14,905 bases of DNA from an uncultured Lachnospiraceae bacterium (GTDB taxonomy: Bacteria; Bacillota; Clostridia; Lachnospirales; Lachnospiraceae), in assembly GCA_910579325.1 (NCBI GenBank), contig CAJTTU010000055.1, forward strand, positions 7,355 to 22,259, given 5' to 3'. The position numbers and the translations under genes were made by a program. Below the pieces are notes generated by a model. That model saw only the letters and a program-made list of their open reading frames with translations. It did not search any database and was not told the DNA's origin. Below are positions 12,854 through 14,905 of this stretch, one piece after another. Position 1 is the stretch's first letter. Every line of letters starts with the position of its first letter.

Positions 12854-14788
12854 ATGGCCTGGTTTTTACAGTTCCTTGTAGCGGCCCAGTTCCTGCTCAT
12901 TCTCTATGTTAATTATGCGAAGGCTTATCATCTGTTTGATATCGATTCGGCTTTGGCATTTCAACATGGAATGGAAATGTGGGAGCATGGGCTGTTTTTA
13001 AAAGATATCGATTATTTTTCCTCTCTGGAAATCGATACTGTCGCGTTTTTCGGATCGCTCCTCTATATGCTTACCGGCCATTTGAAACTTGCCCTGGCGG
13101 TCAGTCATCTTGTGGGGATAATTATCCTTACGGCATTGATACTGGATATATGCAGAAATCTCGAAGTCGCCCGGGAGCAGTCGCTGATGGCGCTGGCAAT
13201 GTTTTTTACGCCCTATACGTCGGGACAGCTGGACTGGAGTAATATGCTGTTTATCTGCGGTGGCCAGTACGGATTCCGGGCGATGGTTCTTCTGTTCTTT
13301 TTCGACCTGCTTCTGATGTGCGAAAGAAAACCGGTCAGAAAGAAAAAGATGCTGGTTTTGCTGGCGCCGTTTGTGCTGCTTACCTTCTGGACTTCTCTGT
13401 CTACAGGAAACTTTGTGCTGTGCATGATTTTGTTTCCTTTGATCTGCTGGACGGCAGTGGAGGTTTATCTGGGTCAGAAGCCAAAGCTGCGATCGATGAG
13501 GACGCTGGTTGTCCTGTCCGGCGTTCTGTCCGGTCTGGCGGGCTGGATTTTGCAGACGCGAGAGATCGGGACAACCCGCAGAGCGAATCTGATGCTGCTT
13601 TCACAGACACAGCTTCATGAAAATTTTCATACTGCCGTAGCAGGTTTTTTCAGATTATTCGGCGGCGTCAGCGAGCGTTCCGATGTATCGGTTTTTTCTG
13701 TCGAAGGTATTTCCCTGCTGCTGCACTTTATGATTCCCTGCTGCTGTTTGTCAGCTGTCTGGTATGAATGGCGCGTGAAAAAAAGTCGATCTGCTTTTCT
13801 CAGGGGGATTCTGCTCTATTCTTTTGTATGCGTCAGTGTTATGCTGCTGGCGGACACCCGTTTTTTATCCCATATTTTTGAGCATCGGTATCACCTGCTC
13901 TGGTGCGTGCTGCTGGTGATCGCCGCCGGCATATTGATTATGGGTCGGTGGAAGCGGAAAGGCGGATGGCATGAGAATATTTTGGTCTATGGTTTTCTCT
14001 TTTTAATTCTCAGCTGTAATCTGTGGGAGGGGAGCAAGCTGATGCTTTTAGAGGAGGACAGGCCCGCCAGTGTGACGAGCGTTGTGGAAAAGGCGGAAGC
14101 TCTGGGGACTGGCACGATTTATGTTTATTATGACAATTATGTGGCGTCGATCGCCAGGATGCTTGAACCGGAATTATACTGTATGAGTATTTTTTTCGGT
14201 GAAAATGGCATGGAAGCCGATACGGGAGATATCTATCTTTATTCTGCTGACCGAACGGCGGCAGGCGACGCGAATATGCTGGTGTGCAGCGATGAAACCT
14301 TTGAAACCATGCCCGATTACATCAAGTCTCATTACCGGCAGGTGGACGACGGATACTACTGGTCAGAGACAAATCCTTGGGATGGCGTGTCAGGTCTGCC
14401 CTGTGAGAGTGTGGATGAGTCTGTGGATTTCCCTTACAGCGGCGGTTATTTCGGCGGCGGGGAGTTTGCGGAGAATGGCGTGCTGGTGGGAAACCAGACG
14501 GAGTCCGATGATTACCTGCTGCGGGGTCCGAATACGAAACCAATTCCCGGAACCTATGATATAACCCTTTCTTATGGGATTTTCCAGGATGGAAGCCAGC
14601 CTTCCCGGCTGGAGGTGATCGTGGATAACGACGTAATGGCAGCCGGGACAGATCTGCTTTTTGGACAGGAAACGGTTACGTTGAAACAAGTGGAGGTGCC
14701 TGAAGGGGAGCGGATTGAATTTCGGATTTGGAAGCCGAAAGATGCGATTATCACGGTAAGACAGTTTACTTTTCGACGGGTTCGGTAA
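12854..14788 (+). CDS. polytopic membrane protein with C-terminal soluble domain, GT-C glycosyltransferase-like
   Basis: The 644-residue protein (666 from ATG 12788) has a first helix MAWFLQFLVAAQFLLILYVN, about ten hydrophobic segments up to residue 395, and a polar domain from about 405 to the end. After helix 1 an acidic loop begins LFDIDSALAFQHGMEMWEHG with D29-x-D31, and HRYH (344-347) precedes a late helix. Acidic residues in the first outer loop and such placement recall GT-C lipid-linked sugar transferases, but I recognise no family, so this is inference. The last ~80 residues (YDITLSYGIF...RLEVIVDND...RIEFRIWKPKDAIITVRQF) look like a beta-sandwich, possibly outside the membrane. The gene starts at, or just after, the PRTase-like stop, so co-transcription is likely. 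It is less GC-rich by eye than pyc. A small hairpin (ttcgg-taaa-ccgaa) covers the stop, but no T-run follows. Confidence 0.7.
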   Translation: MAWFLQFLVAAQFLLILYVNYAKAYHLFDIDSALAFQHGMEMWEHGLFLKDIDYFSSLEIDTVAFFGSLLYMLTGHLKLALAVSHLVGIIILTALILDICRNLEVAREQSLMALAMFFTPYTSGQLDWSNMLFICGGQYGFRAMVLLFFFDLLLMCERKPVRKKKMLVLLAPFVLLTFWTSLSTGNFVLCMILFPLICWTAVEVYLGQKPKLRSMRTLVVLSGVLSGLAGWILQTREIGTTRRANLMLLSQTQLHENFHTAVAGFFRLFGGVSERSDVSVFSVEGISLLLHFMIPCCCLSAVWYEWRVKKSRSAFLRGILLYSFVCVSVMLLADTRFLSHIFEHRYHLLWCVLLVIAAGILIMGRWKRKGGWHENILVYGFLFLILSCNLWEGSKLMLLEEDRPASVTSVVEKAEALGTGTIYVYYDNYVASIARMLEPELYCMSIFFGENGMEADTGDIYLYSADRTAAGDANMLVCSDETFETMPDYIKSHYRQVDDGYYWSETNPWDGVSGLPCESVDESVDFPYSGGYFGGGEFAENGVLVGNQTESDDYLLRGPNTKPIPGTYDITLSYGIFQDGSQPSRLEVIVDNDVMAAGTDLLFGQETVTLKQVEVPEGERIEFRIWKPKDAIITVRQFTFRRVR

Positions 14789-14883
14789 ACCGAAGGTGAT
14801 AAAGAAAGGCATGGAAAACTTTGCATAATCGGGAAAATTTATATGTCCGGAGAGGCAAAAGCGGCAAACTGCAGAGGAAGAAG

Positions 14884-14905
14884 TTGAAGAAGCGTATTAA
14901 TTGTA
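14884..14905 (+). CDS. possible start of the next gene (partial)
   Basis: TTG at 14884 begins a frame reading (M)KKRINC to the window end, with AGAGGA (14873-14878) 5 bases upstream. Seven codons cannot be identified. A competing ATG at 14843 gives only 14 codons without a clear RBS. Nothing else was recognised in 14789-14883, including no terminator, so the operon may continue. Confidence 0.3.

Noticed and set aside
14775..14793. Hairpin over the stop codon of the membrane protein as a terminator
   Set aside because: The stem is only five base pairs with a tetraloop and no T-run follows.
1..14905. Mobile element, CRISPR array, tRNA or rRNA genes
   Set aside because: No transposase or integrase protein, no regularly spaced direct repeats, and no cloverleaf-like or rRNA-like stretches were noticed on either strand.

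Overview
The window looks like chromosomal DNA of a Gram-positive anaerobe of the Clostridia, most likely a Lachnospiraceae-type gut bacterium. This rests on protein style and gene content (one-chain pyruvate carboxylase, an XpaC/TelA pair, TmcAL, a MepA-like MATE pump, a short clostridial-type phosphate acetyltransferase), strong AGGAGG-type ribosome binding sites, sigma-A-like promoters and moderate GC. Species is not assigned. No rRNA, tRNA, CRISPR array, insertion sequence or phage gene was seen.

Layout, left to right. (1) 1-214: window edge with two doubtful short reading frames, then a strong RBS. (2) 215-1501 (+): URO-D/MtaA-superfamily protein, probably a methyltransferase, followed by a palindrome and a rho-independent terminator. 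(3) 1737-5216 (+): complete pyruvate carboxylase with its own extended -10 promoter and a strong terminator. (4) 5529-8055 (+): xpaC-like and telA-like genes behind a near-consensus promoter. (5) 8063-10862 (-): MATE transporter and then tmcAL, running convergently into telA with a 7-base gap. (6) 11027-12022 (+): phosphate acetyltransferase, divergent from the MATE gene; the shared promoter region carries a 10+10 bp perfect inverted repeat. A long imperfect hairpin terminator follows. (7) 12145-14788 (+): an orotate-phosphoribosyltransferase-like protein whose PRPP loop lacks the usual acidic pair, then a large polytopic membrane protein with a C-terminal soluble domain. (8) 14789-14905: edge, with a possible start of the next gene.

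How the genes may work together. Pyruvate carboxylase (pyruvate to oxaloacetate) and Pta (acetyl-CoA to acetyl phosphate) are central fermentative metabolism. TmcAL uses acetate to make N4-acetylcytidine in tRNA-Met, so Pta and TmcAL both touch the acetate pool, although they are transcribed apart here. ackA, a common partner of pta, is not next to it. XpaC and TelA are a known pair of unclear envelope or stress function. The least explained part is the right end: the PRTase-like protein and the membrane protein. No obviously new multi-gene defence or biosynthetic system is visible; the best leads are the degenerate PRTase with its membrane-protein neighbour, and the palindromic operator candidate between the MATE gene and pta.
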